64,000 nt of DNA from Pseudomonas sp. R28(2017) (GCF_002112505.1 NZ_NEHW01000013.1:62001-126000); one strand, 5' to 3'; numbered from the stretch's first letter, positions 8,561 to 17,264 are shown. Numbers and translations are program-made. The notes: generated from the sequence alone by a model not told the origin.

Positions 8561-9277
8561 TCAAGCCACCAGGCTGACCGCCAACGGCAGGAACACCGCC
8601 GTGGCCACCCCCATCAGGCTCATTGCCAGTGCGGCAAAGGCGCCGCACTCGTCACTTTCCTGCAAGGCCACCGAAGTGCCCACGGCATGTGCCGTGACCC
8701 CCAGCGACATGCCACGCGCCTCCGGGCTGTGCACACCCAGCCGGGTCAGCAGCGCCGGGCCGAAGATTGCCCCGATCACACCGGTAATCAGGACGAACAC
8801 AGCCGCCAACGCCGCCACACCCCCAATCTGTTCGGCCACCAGCATGGCAATCGGCGAAGTCACCGATTTCGGTGCCATGGTCATCAGGATCATGTGTTCG
8901 GCTCCGAACCACCAGCCCAGCAGCAGGCAGCAGACCGTGGCGAACAGGCCTCCGACTACCAGCGTAGTAAATGTCGGCCAGAACAGCTGCCGGATACGCC
9001 GCAGGTTGAGGTAGAGCGGCACCGCCAGGGCCACGGTAGCGGGGCCGAGCAGGATGTTCATGATCTCGGTGCTCTTGCGGTATTCGGCGTAGCTGATACC
9101 GCAGGCCAGCAGTACGCCGATCACCAGCAGCATCGACACCAGTACCGGTTGCAGGAAGATCCAGCGCGTCTTTTCATAGGCGGCCAGCACGATCTGGTAG
9201 GCGCCCAAGGTGATACCGATGCCGAACAGGGGATGATGGATGACGGCGTCGAGCGCGCCTTGCCAGTCGAGGGTCAT
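8561..9277 (-). CDS. LrgB/CidB-family membrane protein
   Basis: 238 aa, about eight hydrophobic segments, with the LrgB signature region NILLGPATVALAVPLYLN and the LGVTAHAVGTSVALQ block. The LrgA/LrgB family is linked to control of murein hydrolases and cell lysis, and in some bacteria to export of small carbon compounds such as pyruvate, glycolate or 3-hydroxypropionate. The start overlaps the stop of the LrgA-like gene by 4 nt, so the two are translated together. Confidence 0.9.
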   Translation of the reverse strand: MTLDWQGALDAVIHHPLFGIGITLGAYQIVLAAYEKTRWIFLQPVLVSMLLVIGVLLACGISYAEYRKSTEIMNILLGPATVALAVPLYLNLRRIRQLFWPTFTTLVVGGLFATVCCLLLGWWFGAEHMILMTMAPKSVTSPIAMLVAEQIGGVAALAAVFVLITGVIGAIFGPALLTRLGVHSPEARGMSLGVTAHAVGTSVALQESDECGAFAALAMSLMGVATAVFLPLAVSLVA

Positions 9278-9639
9278 GGCTGCTCCTCACGCTTGCCGTG
9301 CTGGCGGTTGATCAGTTTCTGCATCAGCAAACCAACGAACACTAGGGTCACCAGGCAGGAAATCAGCAAGGCACCGGCAATCGCCCAGAAGTCTGCGGCA
9401 ATGTCCTTGGCGTAGACCATCACCCCCACCGCAGGCGGCACCAGCAGCAGCGGCAGGCAACGCAGCAGGCTGCCGGCGGCCTCGTTCAGCGGCTTGCCGA
9501 CCTCGCCACGGGCCATGAGGAAACACAGCAGCAGCAACAGGCCGATGATCGGGCCCGGCAGAATCGGCACGCACAAGTGATTGAGCGCCGTACCCAGCAG
9601 CTGAAACAGCACCAGCCAGGTCAAACCACGCAACAGCAT
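9274..9639 (-). CDS. LrgA/CidA-family holin-like membrane protein
   Basis: 121 aa with four predicted membrane segments. The conserved PILPGPIIGLLLLLCFL block and the central PLLLVPPAVGVMVY are typical of the CidA/LrgA family. A strong ribosome site (AAGGAGA) precedes the ATG. It is first in a three-gene unit with the LrgB-like and LON-N genes. Role by family: a small, holin-like partner subunit of LrgB. Confidence 0.9.
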   Translation of the reverse strand: MLLRGLTWLVLFQLLGTALNHLCVPILPGPIIGLLLLLCFLMARGEVGKPLNEAAGSLLRCLPLLLVPPAVGVMVYAKDIAADFWAIAGALLISCLVTLVFVGLLMQKLINRQHGKREEQP

Positions 9640-9782
9640 AAGGATCTCCTTCAGGCATGCCGGCCATTATAAGCACGCGCGGCGTATAAGCCGATATTCG
9701 CCGAAAAGCGGGCATCTTGACTGAAACGGTTGGCCGTGCTGATCTTGCACTCTCGTACCAAATGACAACCTGGAGAGTCGCG

Positions 9783-10238
9783 ATGCCCTATGTACCGGTA
9801 AACGAGCTTACGCAGTACGTTGGAAAGGAGCTGGGACGTTCCGACTGGCTGAAGATCGACCAGCAGCGCATCAACCTGTTCGCCGAAGCCACCGGCGATT
9901 TCCAGTTCATCCATGTGGACCCGGAAAAGGCGGCGACAACCCCATTCGGCACCACCATCGCTCACGGTTTCCTGACCTTGTCGCTGATTCCCAAGCTGAT
10001 GGAAGACATCCTGGTAATGCCCGAAGGGCTGAAGATGGTGGTCAACTACGGGCTCGACAGCGTGCGATTCATTCAGCCGGTGAAGGTCAACAGCAAGGTG
10101 CGCTTGAAGGTGGACCTGGGCGAGGTGATCGAGAAGAAGCCTGGTCAGTGGCTGCTCAAAGCCACCGTTACCCTGGAGATCGAAGGCGAAGAGAAGCCGG
10201 CCTACATCGCCGAACCGCTTTCGCTCTGCTTCGTCTGA
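9783..10238 (+). CDS. MaoC-family hydratase/dehydratase-like hot-dog protein
   Basis: 151 aa from the ATG at 9783, which has GGAGAG upstream. In-frame starts further upstream (9717) have no good ribosome site. Hot-dog fold with the (R)-hydratase active-site pair in AEATGDFQFIHVDPEKA (Asp and His) and the TTIAHGFLTLSLIP helix. Family members hydrate 2-enoyl-CoA to (R)-3-hydroxyacyl-CoA, sometimes to feed polyhydroxyalkanoate synthesis; the substrate here is not shown by context. Monocistronic, followed by a REP pair. Confidence 0.9.
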   Translation: MPYVPVNELTQYVGKELGRSDWLKIDQQRINLFAEATGDFQFIHVDPEKAATTPFGTTIAHGFLTLSLIPKLMEDILVMPEGLKMVVNYGLDSVRFIQPVKVNSKVRLKVDLGEVIEKKPGQWLLKATVTLEIEGEEKPAYIAEPLSLCFV

Positions 10239-10239
10239 C

Positions 10240-10331
10240 CCGGCCTCTTCGCGGGCAAGCCCGCTCCCACAATCAGCACAAGGCTCGAGCCTTTTACAGT
10301 ACCTGTGGGAGCGGGCTTGCCCGCGAAGAAT
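10240..10331. repeat. REP pair (inverted)
   Basis: Two copies of the approximately 32-nt palindromic REP in opposite orientation (10240-10271 and 10302-10331), separated by 30 nt, just after the MaoC-like gene. Each copy can fold on its own and the two can pair with each other. Confidence 0.95.
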
Positions 10332-10416
10332 CCAACACCGATTTTCGATTGGATCACAGATACCTCCGCCCCCCATTCTGCGGCATACTCGGCAGACCTT
10401 TTGCCCGGATTCCGCC

Positions 10417-12150
10417 ATGCGTCCACTGCTACCCCTCGCACTGATCCTGATGCTCGCTGCCTGTGGCGATGGTGAGTCGTTGTCGCCGCCCGACGCGCGC
10501 CTGCCCGATGGCGGTCGCTACCGGGGCCAGGTGGTCGATGGCCTGCTGCAGGGCGAGGGGCGCATCGATTACCCCAACGGCAGCTGGTACGCCGGCAACT
10601 TCAAGGACGGCCAGTGGCATGGCCTGGGCGAGTGGCACGGCAGCAATGGCGAGGTCTACCGCGGCCAGTTCGACAAGGGGCTGTTCCACGGCCTGGGCGA
10701 CCTGACCACCCCCGGCAGCCACTATGCCGGCACGTTCAGCCATGGCCGGCGTGACGGCGAAGGCAGCCTCAAGCAGGCCGACCAGACCTACCGCGGCCAG
10801 TTCAAGGACGACCAGTACGAAGGTGCAGGCGAACTGGAGCTGGCCGATGGCAGCCGCTACCAGGGCTTGTTCGCCATGGGCAAGCCCAATGGCGCAGGCG
10901 TGCGCAGCGATGCCAGCGGCAACCAGTTCAGCGGCCGCTTCGTCGATGGCCAGTTGCAAGGCAGCGGCACCTACGACAGCGTCGATGGCGAGCAATACAT
11001 CGGTGAATTCAAGGACAACCGCCTGGAAGGCCGCGGCCGCTACGAAAACGCCGACGGCGACGTGTGGATCGGCGACTTCAAGGACGGCTCGCTGATCGGC
11101 GAAGGCGAACTGCTCGGCAGCGACGGCAGCCACTACAAAGGCTCGTTCGCAGACTGGCGCCTGTCGGGCCAGGGCAGCCTGCAGCTGCCCGATGGCAGCC
11201 AATACGTCGGTGGCTTCGACAACGACGCCTACCAGGGCCACGGCAAGCTGACCCTGGCCAGCGGCCAGGTCGAAAGCGGCTTCTGGGTCAATGGCGTACG
11301 CGTACGTGACCAGAAAGGCAAGCTGCTGCCCGACCCGCTGGACCTGGCCCTGCTCAACCAGGGCCGCCTGCTCGACGAGGCCCTGGCCCGGGTACCGCGC
11401 TCGGCGCCACCCGTCCAGCTGTACAGCCTGGTCCTGGCCGGCGATGGCCAGCAAAGCGTGTTCCTGCGCGAAGCCGACTATGTCAGCAACATGCTCAAGG
11501 TGCGCTTCGGCGCCCGCGGGCAAGTCACCCTGGTCAACCACCGCGACCAGATGACCACCCGCCCCATGGCCACCCGCGAGAACCTCACCCGCGCTGCCCG
11601 CACCCTGGCCGAACGCAGCGGCCCGGAAGACCTGATCTTCATCTACCTGACCAGCCACGGCAGCCAGGACCACCAACTGGTGCTCGACCAGCCGCGCCTG
11701 CAACTGGCCGACCTGTCCGCCGACGAACTGGCCAGCGCCCTGGCCCCACTCAAGGACCGCGACAAGATCATTGTCATCTCCGCCTGCTATTCAGGTGGCT
11801 ACATCGCCCCGCTCAAGGATGAGCGCACGCTGATCATGACCGCGGCACGTGCCGACCGGGTATCGTTCGGTTGCTCGGAAGAAGCCGACTTCACCTACTT
11901 CGGCGATGCCTTGTTCGCCGAGGCCCTGAACCAGACGGACGACCTGAAACAAGCGTTTGAACTGGCGCGTACCAGCGTTGCCGAAAGAGAACGAAGGGAA
12001 GGCTTCGAAGCCTCCGAACCACAATTCTGGGCACCGCCCGCAGTACTGGCACACTGGCAGCAACTGCGTAAGCACCAGGCCGAAGAAGCCCTGCGTAATG
12101 CGGCACAGGCCAAGGCGGAGGAACAGGCAAAAACGCCGGCCAGCCGCTAA
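10417..12150 (+). CDS. Lipoprotein with MORN repeats and a caspase-like C13 peptidase domain
   Basis: 577 aa. A signal peptide ends in a lipobox (LMLAAC, lipidated Cys16). Then come about 11 tandem MORN repeats of 22-23 residues (about residues 33-290), each with a G-x-Y-x-G-x-F core. The last 200 residues hold a legumain/caspase-type fold with the catalytic dyad: His414 in TSHGS after the hydrophobic strand LIFIYL, and Cys457 in VISACYSGG. The C-terminus is an Ala/Lys/Glu-rich tail. Clan CD peptidases cleave after specific residues, and MORN repeats often bind lipids or proteins. A surface-sensing protease role is inference; no substrate is known to me. Monocistronic. Confidence 0.85.
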   Translation: MRPLLPLALILMLAACGDGESLSPPDARLPDGGRYRGQVVDGLLQGEGRIDYPNGSWYAGNFKDGQWHGLGEWHGSNGEVYRGQFDKGLFHGLGDLTTPGSHYAGTFSHGRRDGEGSLKQADQTYRGQFKDDQYEGAGELELADGSRYQGLFAMGKPNGAGVRSDASGNQFSGRFVDGQLQGSGTYDSVDGEQYIGEFKDNRLEGRGRYENADGDVWIGDFKDGSLIGEGELLGSDGSHYKGSFADWRLSGQGSLQLPDGSQYVGGFDNDAYQGHGKLTLASGQVESGFWVNGVRVRDQKGKLLPDPLDLALLNQGRLLDEALARVPRSAPPVQLYSLVLAGDGQQSVFLREADYVSNMLKVRFGARGQVTLVNHRDQMTTRPMATRENLTRAARTLAERSGPEDLIFIYLTSHGSQDHQLVLDQPRLQLADLSADELASALAPLKDRDKIIVISACYSGGYIAPLKDERTLIMTAARADRVSFGCSEEADFTYFGDALFAEALNQTDDLKQAFELARTSVAERERREGFEASEPQFWAPPAVLAHWQQLRKHQAEEALRNAAQAKAEEQAKTPASR

Positions 12151-12177
12151 GCTTGTGTGTAACAAGGGAGAGACATC

Positions 12178-12822
12178 ATGTATTTGACGCCTCAGCATGT
12201 CCTGCTTGCCGGAGCCACCGGCCTTACTGGCGAGCACCTGCTCGACCGCCTGCTCAACGAGCCCACCATCAGTCGCGTGCTGGCACCGACGCGTCGGCCA
12301 TTGGCCGAGCACCCCCACCTGGAAAACCCCGTGGGCGACCCGGCTGTGTTTCTCCCGCGCCTGGCCGGCCGTGTCGATATTGCCTACTGCTGCCTGGGCA
12401 CAACCCTCAAGCAGGCGGGCTCGGAGCAAGCGTTTCGCGCCGTCGACCTGGACATGGTCGTGGCCTTCAGCAAGCGCGCACGGGAAATGGGGGCACGGCA
12501 TCTGCTGGTGGTCAGCGCCATTGGTGCCGACCCCAAGTCACCGATTTTCTACAACCGGGTCAAGGGCGAGATGGAAGAAGCGCTCAAGGCTCAGGACTGG
12601 CCACAACTGACCATCGTGCGGCCGTCGCTGTTGCTCGGTGAACGGATACAACCACGGCTCGGCGAGAGGCTGGCATCGCCGTTTGCGAAGTTGATACCGG
12701 GTAAATACCGTGGGATCGAGGCTTGCACCCTGGCCCGGGCCTTGTGGCGCCTGGCGCTGGAGGAAGAGGACGGCATCCGGGTTATCGAGTCCGATGAGTT
12801 GCGCAAGCTGGGCAAGAAATAA
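12178..12822 (+). CDS. Atypical short-chain dehydrogenase, NAD(P)-binding (TIP30/HTATIP2-like)
   Basis: 214 aa Rossmann protein. The nucleotide-binding loop is LAGATGLTGEHLL, and the Ser plus YxxxK catalytic elements are present as SAIGADPKSPIFYNRVKGEMEE. The first third is compatible with NADPH binding (TRRP after beta-2). Family members are reductases or regulatory NAD(P)-binding proteins; substrate unknown. It starts 27 nt after the MORN/C13 gene and ends 2 nt before the end of the convergent YceK-type gene. It may be co-transcribed with the lipoprotein gene. Confidence 0.82.
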   Translation: MYLTPQHVLLAGATGLTGEHLLDRLLNEPTISRVLAPTRRPLAEHPHLENPVGDPAVFLPRLAGRVDIAYCCLGTTLKQAGSEQAFRAVDLDMVVAFSKRAREMGARHLLVVSAIGADPKSPIFYNRVKGEMEEALKAQDWPQLTIVRPSLLLGERIQPRLGERLASPFAKLIPGKYRGIEACTLARALWRLALEEEDGIRVIESDELRKLGKK

Positions 12823-12824
12823 CC

Positions 12825-13112
12825 CTACAGGCCGCCCGTAGCCTGGAACCCTATGCCTGCCGCCGTCAGCAACGACAGCGGCAGGAACAGCGTATCCAGC
12901 AGCATGCTGCCCGGCAGGTCCAGGTGTGGATACGCCGGCGCCTCAGCCCCGAAGCGATCCTTGGGGCAGCACCCGCCATTGATCACATACATGTCCAGCC
13001 GGGTCCCGGCATACACCACCGGCGCCCCCGGCTTGTTGGCATCCAGCGTGCGTACCGTGGCGCAGCCGCCAAGCAGGCTTGCCGCCAGCAAACCAGCCAG
13101 CAAATGCCTCAA
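12825..13112 (-). CDS. YceK/YidQ-family small lipoprotein
   Basis: 95 aa. Lipoprotein signal with lipobox LLGGC (Cys17). The mature part has the family pattern VYAGTRLDMYVI followed later by LPGSMLLDTLFLPLSLL, a helical segment. Family function is unknown; members are outer-membrane lipoproteins of enteric bacteria and pseudomonads. Its start overlaps the ubiX stop by 4 nt, so it is the third gene of mpl-ubiX-yceK. Confidence 0.85.
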   Translation of the reverse strand: MRHLLAGLLAASLLGGCATVRTLDANKPGAPVVYAGTRLDMYVINGGCCPKDRFGAEAPAYPHLDLPGSMLLDTLFLPLSLLTAAGIGFQATGGL

Positions 13113-13738
13113 TCGTCAGCACCGAAATGATGCTCACCCCAACGCGGCAACATGTCCTGCGGAATGCTCAGCAGGTTGAGGATGCGCGCCACAACGAAGT
13201 CGACCAGGTCATCGATGGTCTGCGGCTGGTGATAGAACCCCGGCGCCGCTGGCAGGATCACCGCACCCATCTGCGACAGCTTGAGCATGTTCTCCAGGTG
13301 AATGGTCGAGAATGGCGCCTCGCGCGGCACCAGGATCAGCTGCCGACGCTCTTTGAGGGTAACGTCGGCGGCGCGCTCGATCAGGTTGTTGCAGGCACCG
13401 GTGGCGATCGCCGACAAGGTACCGGTAGAACACGGCACCACCACCATCGCCGCGGGTGCACCGGAGCCCGAAGCCACCGGCGACATCCAGTCTTCCTTGC
13501 CGTACACGCGAATCTGCCCGTCGGCAGCACCGGTGTATTCGGTAAGAAACGCCTGCATGGCCTGCGGCTTGGCCGGCAGCACCACATCGGTCTCGGTGGC
13601 CATCACCAGCTGCGCGGCCTTGGAGATGAGGAAATGCACCTCACGGTCTTCGCGCACCAGGCAATCGAGCAGGCGCAGGCCATACTGCGCCCCGGAGGCG
13701 CCGGTCATGGCCAGGGTGATACGTTCCGGCCCGCTCAC
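13109..13738 (-). CDS. ubiX: Flavin prenyltransferase UbiX
   Basis: Makes prenylated FMN, the cofactor of the UbiD decarboxylase in ubiquinone synthesis and of related decarboxylases. 209 aa, full length. Signatures are MTGASGAQYGLRLL (FMN phosphate loop), VVPCSTGTLSAIATGACNNLIERAADV, and LVPREAPFSTIHLENMLKLSQMGAVILP. Overlaps mpl upstream (4 nt) and the YceK-type gene downstream (4 nt). The ubiX-mpl pairing is conserved in Pseudomonas. Confidence 0.96.
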   Translation of the reverse strand: MSGPERITLAMTGASGAQYGLRLLDCLVREDREVHFLISKAAQLVMATETDVVLPAKPQAMQAFLTEYTGAADGQIRVYGKEDWMSPVASGSGAPAAMVVVPCSTGTLSAIATGACNNLIERAADVTLKERRQLILVPREAPFSTIHLENMLKLSQMGAVILPAAPGFYHQPQTIDDLVDFVVARILNLLSIPQDMLPRWGEHHFGADD

Positions 13739-15084
13739 TTCAAGGCCTCAGCCAGCTTGCCGTGCAGGCCGCCGAAGCCGCCGTTGCTCATGATCACCAC
13801 GTGGGTGCCAGGGCGTGCCTGGCCCTTGACCCGCTCGATGATCGCTTCGAGGCTGTCAGCGACCACGCTTGGCACCTTGCATTGCGCCGCGGTGGCAGCC
13901 AGGTCCCAGCCCAGGTTGGCGGGCGCGTACCAGATCACCTGGTCGGCGTCGTTGACGCTTTCCGGCAAGCCGTCACGGTGGGCGCCGAGCTTCATGGAGT
14001 TGGAGCGCGGCTCGATGATGGCGATGACCGGTGCTTCACCAACACGCTTGCGCAGGCCGTCGAGGGTGGTGGCAATGGCGGTCGGGTGGTGGGCAAAGTC
14101 GTCGTAGATGGTCACGCCCTGAACTTCAGCGACCTTCTCCATGCGCCGCTTGACGCTCTTGAACACGCTCAGGCCTGCGATGCCCATGGCCGGCACCACG
14201 CCCACATGACGCGCAGCGGCCAGCGTGGCCAAGGCGTTGGCGACGTTGTGCTGACCAGTCAGGGCCCAGTCCACCACACCCTGCGCCTCACCCTCGAACA
14301 GCACCTCGAAACGCGATCCGTCGGCGCTGAGCAGGCGCGCCTGCCACTGGCCACCTTCACCGGTGGTCTGCACCGGGGTCCAGCAGCCCATGCCGATCAC
14401 GCGCTCCAGCGCCTGCTCGGTGGTCGGGTGAATGACCAGGCCTTCACTCGGAATGGTCCGCACCAGGTGGTGAAACTGCCGCTCGATGGATGCCAGATCG
14501 GGGAAGATATCCGCGTGATCGAACTCAAGGTTGTTGAGGATCGCGGTACGCGGGTGGTAATGCACGAACTTCGAGCGCTTGTCGAAGAAGGCGCTGTCGT
14601 ATTCGTCGGCCTCGACCACGAAGAACGGCGTGCCGCCCAGGCGCGCCGATACCGAGAAGTTCTGCGGCACGCCGCCGATCAGGAACCCCGGGCTCATGCC
14701 GGCGTGCTCCAGCACCCAGGCGAGCATGCTGCTGGTGGTGGTCTTGCCGTGGGTACCCGCGACCGCCAGCACCCAGCGGCCTTGCAGCACATGGTCGGCA
14801 AGCCACTGCGGGCCGGACACATAGGGCAGGCCCTTGTTCAGCACATGCTCCACTGCAGGGTTGCCCCGCGACATGGCGTTGCCAATGACTACCAGGTCCG
14901 GCGCCGGGTCCAGCTGAGCCGGGTCATAGCCCTGGGTCAGCTCGATGCCCTGGGATTCGAGCTGGGTACTCATGGGTGGATAGACGTTGGCGTCGGAGCC
15001 GGTGACACGGTGGCCGAGCTCTTTAGCCAGCACGGCCAGCGAACCCATGAAAGTGCCGCAAATACCGAGAATATGAATATGCAT
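13735..15084 (-). CDS. mpl: UDP-N-acetylmuramate:L-Ala-gamma-D-Glu-meso-DAP ligase Mpl
   Basis: Murein-recycling ligase that joins the free tripeptide released from old wall to UDP-MurNAc. 449 aa from the ATG at 15084 (MHIHILGICG), with GAGG 6 nt upstream; an earlier ATG at 15138 lacks a ribosome site. Mur-ligase domains in order: N-terminal Rossmann ICGTFMG, ATP-binding AGTHGKTTTSSML (about residue 110), central EADEYDSAFFDKRSKF, and C-terminal DDFAHHPTAI. It heads mpl-ubiX-yceK. Confidence 0.95.
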   Translation of the reverse strand: MHIHILGICGTFMGSLAVLAKELGHRVTGSDANVYPPMSTQLESQGIELTQGYDPAQLDPAPDLVVIGNAMSRGNPAVEHVLNKGLPYVSGPQWLADHVLQGRWVLAVAGTHGKTTTSSMLAWVLEHAGMSPGFLIGGVPQNFSVSARLGGTPFFVVEADEYDSAFFDKRSKFVHYHPRTAILNNLEFDHADIFPDLASIERQFHHLVRTIPSEGLVIHPTTEQALERVIGMGCWTPVQTTGEGGQWQARLLSADGSRFEVLFEGEAQGVVDWALTGQHNVANALATLAAARHVGVVPAMGIAGLSVFKSVKRRMEKVAEVQGVTIYDDFAHHPTAIATTLDGLRKRVGEAPVIAIIEPRSNSMKLGAHRDGLPESVNDADQVIWYAPANLGWDLAATAAQCKVPSVVADSLEAIIERVKGQARPGTHVVIMSNGGFGGLHGKLAEALK

Positions 15085-15150
15085 GGTCGACCTCGCAAAA
15101 CTTCGAGGCAGGGTAGCCCAGGGCGCGGGAAATCGCACCCGGTGTTTTGC

Positions 15151-17148
15151 TCAGACGCCCCTGGCGATGCCGTGTTTGCGCAGTTTTCGATACAAGGTAT
15201 TGCGGCTTATGCCCAGGTGCTCGGCGACCCGGGTCAAGTGCCAGTGTTTTGCCACCAGCACGTCCATCAGCGCCTGACGTTCTGCGCCCTGCAATACATC
15301 GACGCCCACCGAACCCTCAGGCCCGACACCGGGCCTGAGGGTTCGGGCCTGCCCGCGAAGAGGCCCGGCGTGACAATGCAAGGCGAGGGCGTTGCCCTCG
15401 TTCGCGGGCAAGCCCGCTCCCACAGGGGTCGCGTGAGTCCTGACAACGGTGGGAAGGTCCGGGAACCGGATAAGGGCGCCTTCGCACAAGGCGACGAGCG
15501 TCCGCAGCACATTGCGCATCTGCCGCACGTTCCCCGGCCAGGTAAAGTCCAGCAGCGCCTGCCGCGCCTCAGGTGCCAATTGCACAAGCTGCCCCTGCGC
15601 TTCCTGACGCAACAGAAACTCCAGCAAGGCTTCCTTGTCCGTGCGCTCGCGCACCGCCGGCAACGCCACCTCCAGGCCATTGAGCCGGTAGTACAAGTCT
15701 TCGCGGAAACTGCCCTGCTCCACCCGCTCCAGCAAGTCGCGGTGCGTGGCACTGACGATACGTACATCCACCGCCTGCGGCTCACCGCCAATCGGCACCA
15801 CCTGGCGCTCTTCCAGCACCCGCAGCAGGCGGGTCTGCAACGCCAGCGGCATGTCGCCGATCTCGTCCAGCAACAAGGTACCGCCATCGGCCTGCAACAG
15901 CTTGCCGCGCATGCCTTCCTTGCGCGCTCCAGTAAAACTGCCGCCGCGATAGCCGAACAGCTCGCTCTCGATCAGGCTCTCGGGGATCGACGCACAGTTC
16001 ACCGCCACGAACGGCTTGCCACGGCGCAAACTGGCCTGATGCACGGCCTGGGCGAAGGCCTCTTTACCGCAACCGGTCTCGCCGCGCAGCAGCAGCGGCA
16101 CGTCGCGCTCGAACACGCGTACGGCACGGTTGAAGTCGTGCTGCAAGGCCGGGTCCAGCAGGCAGATGCCCGGCTGCGCAGCGGGCCTGGCCTGGGGCAG
16201 GCTGGCCGGCACCGTCCAGAGCGACGCCCTCGCCTGCCCGCGCAGGCTGGCGAACACCTGGCGGCCATCGCGGGTGCGCAACGGCCAGACCGTACTGCCG
16301 ACTGGCGTGGCACGGCTGAACAGCTCGTCATGGCTGCAGGCGAAGAACATCTCCAACGGCTTGCCCAACACACCGCCACGAATGGTACTCAACAGGTTCA
16401 GGGCACTCTGGTTGGCGGCGCAGATGCAGCCATCGCCATCGAACGCCAGCAACCCTTCGCTGAACTGGCCGACCGACTCGGCTTGCACATGGAAGCGCAG
16501 CAACCATTGCTGCTCGAAATGACGCAGGAAATAACAGCTCTCGATCATCTTCGCCGAGAGGTTGACCAGCGCCATGGTGTGGAACTGGCTCTGACGCGAC
16601 ACGTCCGGCCGCGCCGAGGACACATCGAGCACCGCCAGCAGCTCGCCGTGCGGGTCGAATACCGGGCTTGCCGAGCAGGTCAGGCCGGTGTGCCGGCCAC
16701 GAAAATGCTCGCCCTGGTGAATGGTCAGGGCCTGGCGTTCGACCAGGCACGTGCCGATGCCGTTGGTGCCCTCGCGGGCCTCGCTCCAGTCCGCGCCCAG
16801 CCATAGCCCGGCACGCTCGAAGCTGCGCCGCTCGGTGGGCGCGGTGACACAGTTGAGGATCACACCACGGGCGTCGGTGAGCAGCACCGCATGGCCGGTA
16901 CCGGACAGCTGCTGGTGCAGGCTGTTCATCTCGTGGTCGGCGATCTTCAGCACCTGGCGCAGGCGCTCGCGGCTCTCCAGCAGGCGGCCGTGCTCGAGCA
17001 CCACCGGTGCCTCGATCACTGACGGGTCAAGGTGGTAGTCGTCCAGGCAGCGCAGCCAGGAACGGGCAATGGAAGGGTCGCTGCCAGCTTCGCCACGGGC
17101 AACGGTATGCACTTGCTGGGCATGGCGGCTGAATGCGTTGTTCTGCAT
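15151..17148 (-). CDS. eatR: Sigma-54-dependent activator of ethanolamine catabolism (EatR-like), with a REP pair inside the gene
   Basis: 665 aa from the ATG at 17148 (MQNNAFSRHAQQV). N-terminal GAF-type sensor (GIGTCLVERQALTIHQGEHF, about 120-150) and PAS-like region, then an AAA+ domain with Walker A GETGCGKE (about 356-363), the sigma-54 contact loop as GSFTGA instead of GAFTGA (about 402), and Walker B TLLLDEIGD. A Fis-type helix-turn-helix (VAEHLGISRNTLYRKLRKHG) ends the protein. Residues about 574-613 between AAA+ and HTH are encoded by a REP pair plus another inverted repeat. Divergent from the aldehyde dehydrogenase and its sigma-54 promoter. The gene name rests on synteny with P. 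aeruginosa eatR, from memory. Confidence 0.85.
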   Translation of the reverse strand: MQNNAFSRHAQQVHTVARGEAGSDPSIARSWLRCLDDYHLDPSVIEAPVVLEHGRLLESRERLRQVLKIADHEMNSLHQQLSGTGHAVLLTDARGVILNCVTAPTERRSFERAGLWLGADWSEAREGTNGIGTCLVERQALTIHQGEHFRGRHTGLTCSASPVFDPHGELLAVLDVSSARPDVSRQSQFHTMALVNLSAKMIESCYFLRHFEQQWLLRFHVQAESVGQFSEGLLAFDGDGCICAANQSALNLLSTIRGGVLGKPLEMFFACSHDELFSRATPVGSTVWPLRTRDGRQVFASLRGQARASLWTVPASLPQARPAAQPGICLLDPALQHDFNRAVRVFERDVPLLLRGETGCGKEAFAQAVHQASLRRGKPFVAVNCASIPESLIESELFGYRGGSFTGARKEGMRGKLLQADGGTLLLDEIGDMPLALQTRLLRVLEERQVVPIGGEPQAVDVRIVSATHRDLLERVEQGSFREDLYYRLNGLEVALPAVRERTDKEALLEFLLRQEAQGQLVQLAPEARQALLDFTWPGNVRQMRNVLRTLVALCEGALIRFPDLPTVVRTHATPVGAGLPANEGNALALHCHAGPLRGQARTLRPGVGPEGSVGVDVLQGAERQALMDVLVAKHWHLTRVAEHLGISRNTLYRKLRKHGIARGV
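15311..15428. repeat. REP pair and extra inverted repeat inside the eatR-like coding sequence
   Basis: Within the open frame: a perfect 15-bp inverted repeat (GAACCCTCAGGCCCG at 15311-15325 with its complement at 15330-15344), then one degenerate REP (about 15341-15367) and one full REP (about 15400-15428) in opposite orientation. No stop is created on the coding strand. The encoded peptide is rich in Gly, Ala, Pro and Arg (for example TPVGAGLPANEGN). Confidence 0.9.
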
Positions 17149-17215
17149 TTGTTGTTGTTCTCCGCAGATAGAGATTTCAGCCAGCATCCTCCGCAGCGAC
17201 CGCCCGGTCAAGCAC

Positions 17216-17231
17216 GTACCGCAAACGGTAC
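17216..17231. promoter_or_regulatory. Perfect palindrome, likely upstream activator site
   Basis: GTACCGCAAACGGTAC: 6-bp arms around CAAA, 98 nt upstream of the -24 element of the aldehyde dehydrogenase promoter. Position and symmetry fit an enhancer site for the divergent sigma-54 activator. Inference; no consensus was available to compare. Confidence 0.5.
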
Positions 17232-17248
17232 AAAGTGTCACCCAGGCC

Positions 17249-17264
17249 GTGCCAGCGCTGGCAC
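17249..17264. promoter_or_regulatory. Second perfect palindrome in the eatR/exaC gap
   Basis: GTGCCAGCGCTGGCAC, a 16-bp perfect palindrome centred about 33 bp (roughly three helical turns) from the first one. Its core differs from that of the first, so it may be a second operator rather than a repeat of the same site. Confidence 0.45.

Noticed and set aside
10510..11290. Tandem DNA repeat or satellite in the MORN gene
   Set aside because: The periodicity is at protein level (22-23 residue MORN units); the DNA copies are diverged, so I do not list a separate DNA repeat.
13762..16806. Very long open frame (about 1014 codons) on the plus strand
   Set aside because: It runs antisense to mpl and the eatR-like gene and gives a His/Gln/Arg-rich sequence with no domain; the minus-strand frames have full family signatures. 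Typical high-GC shadow.
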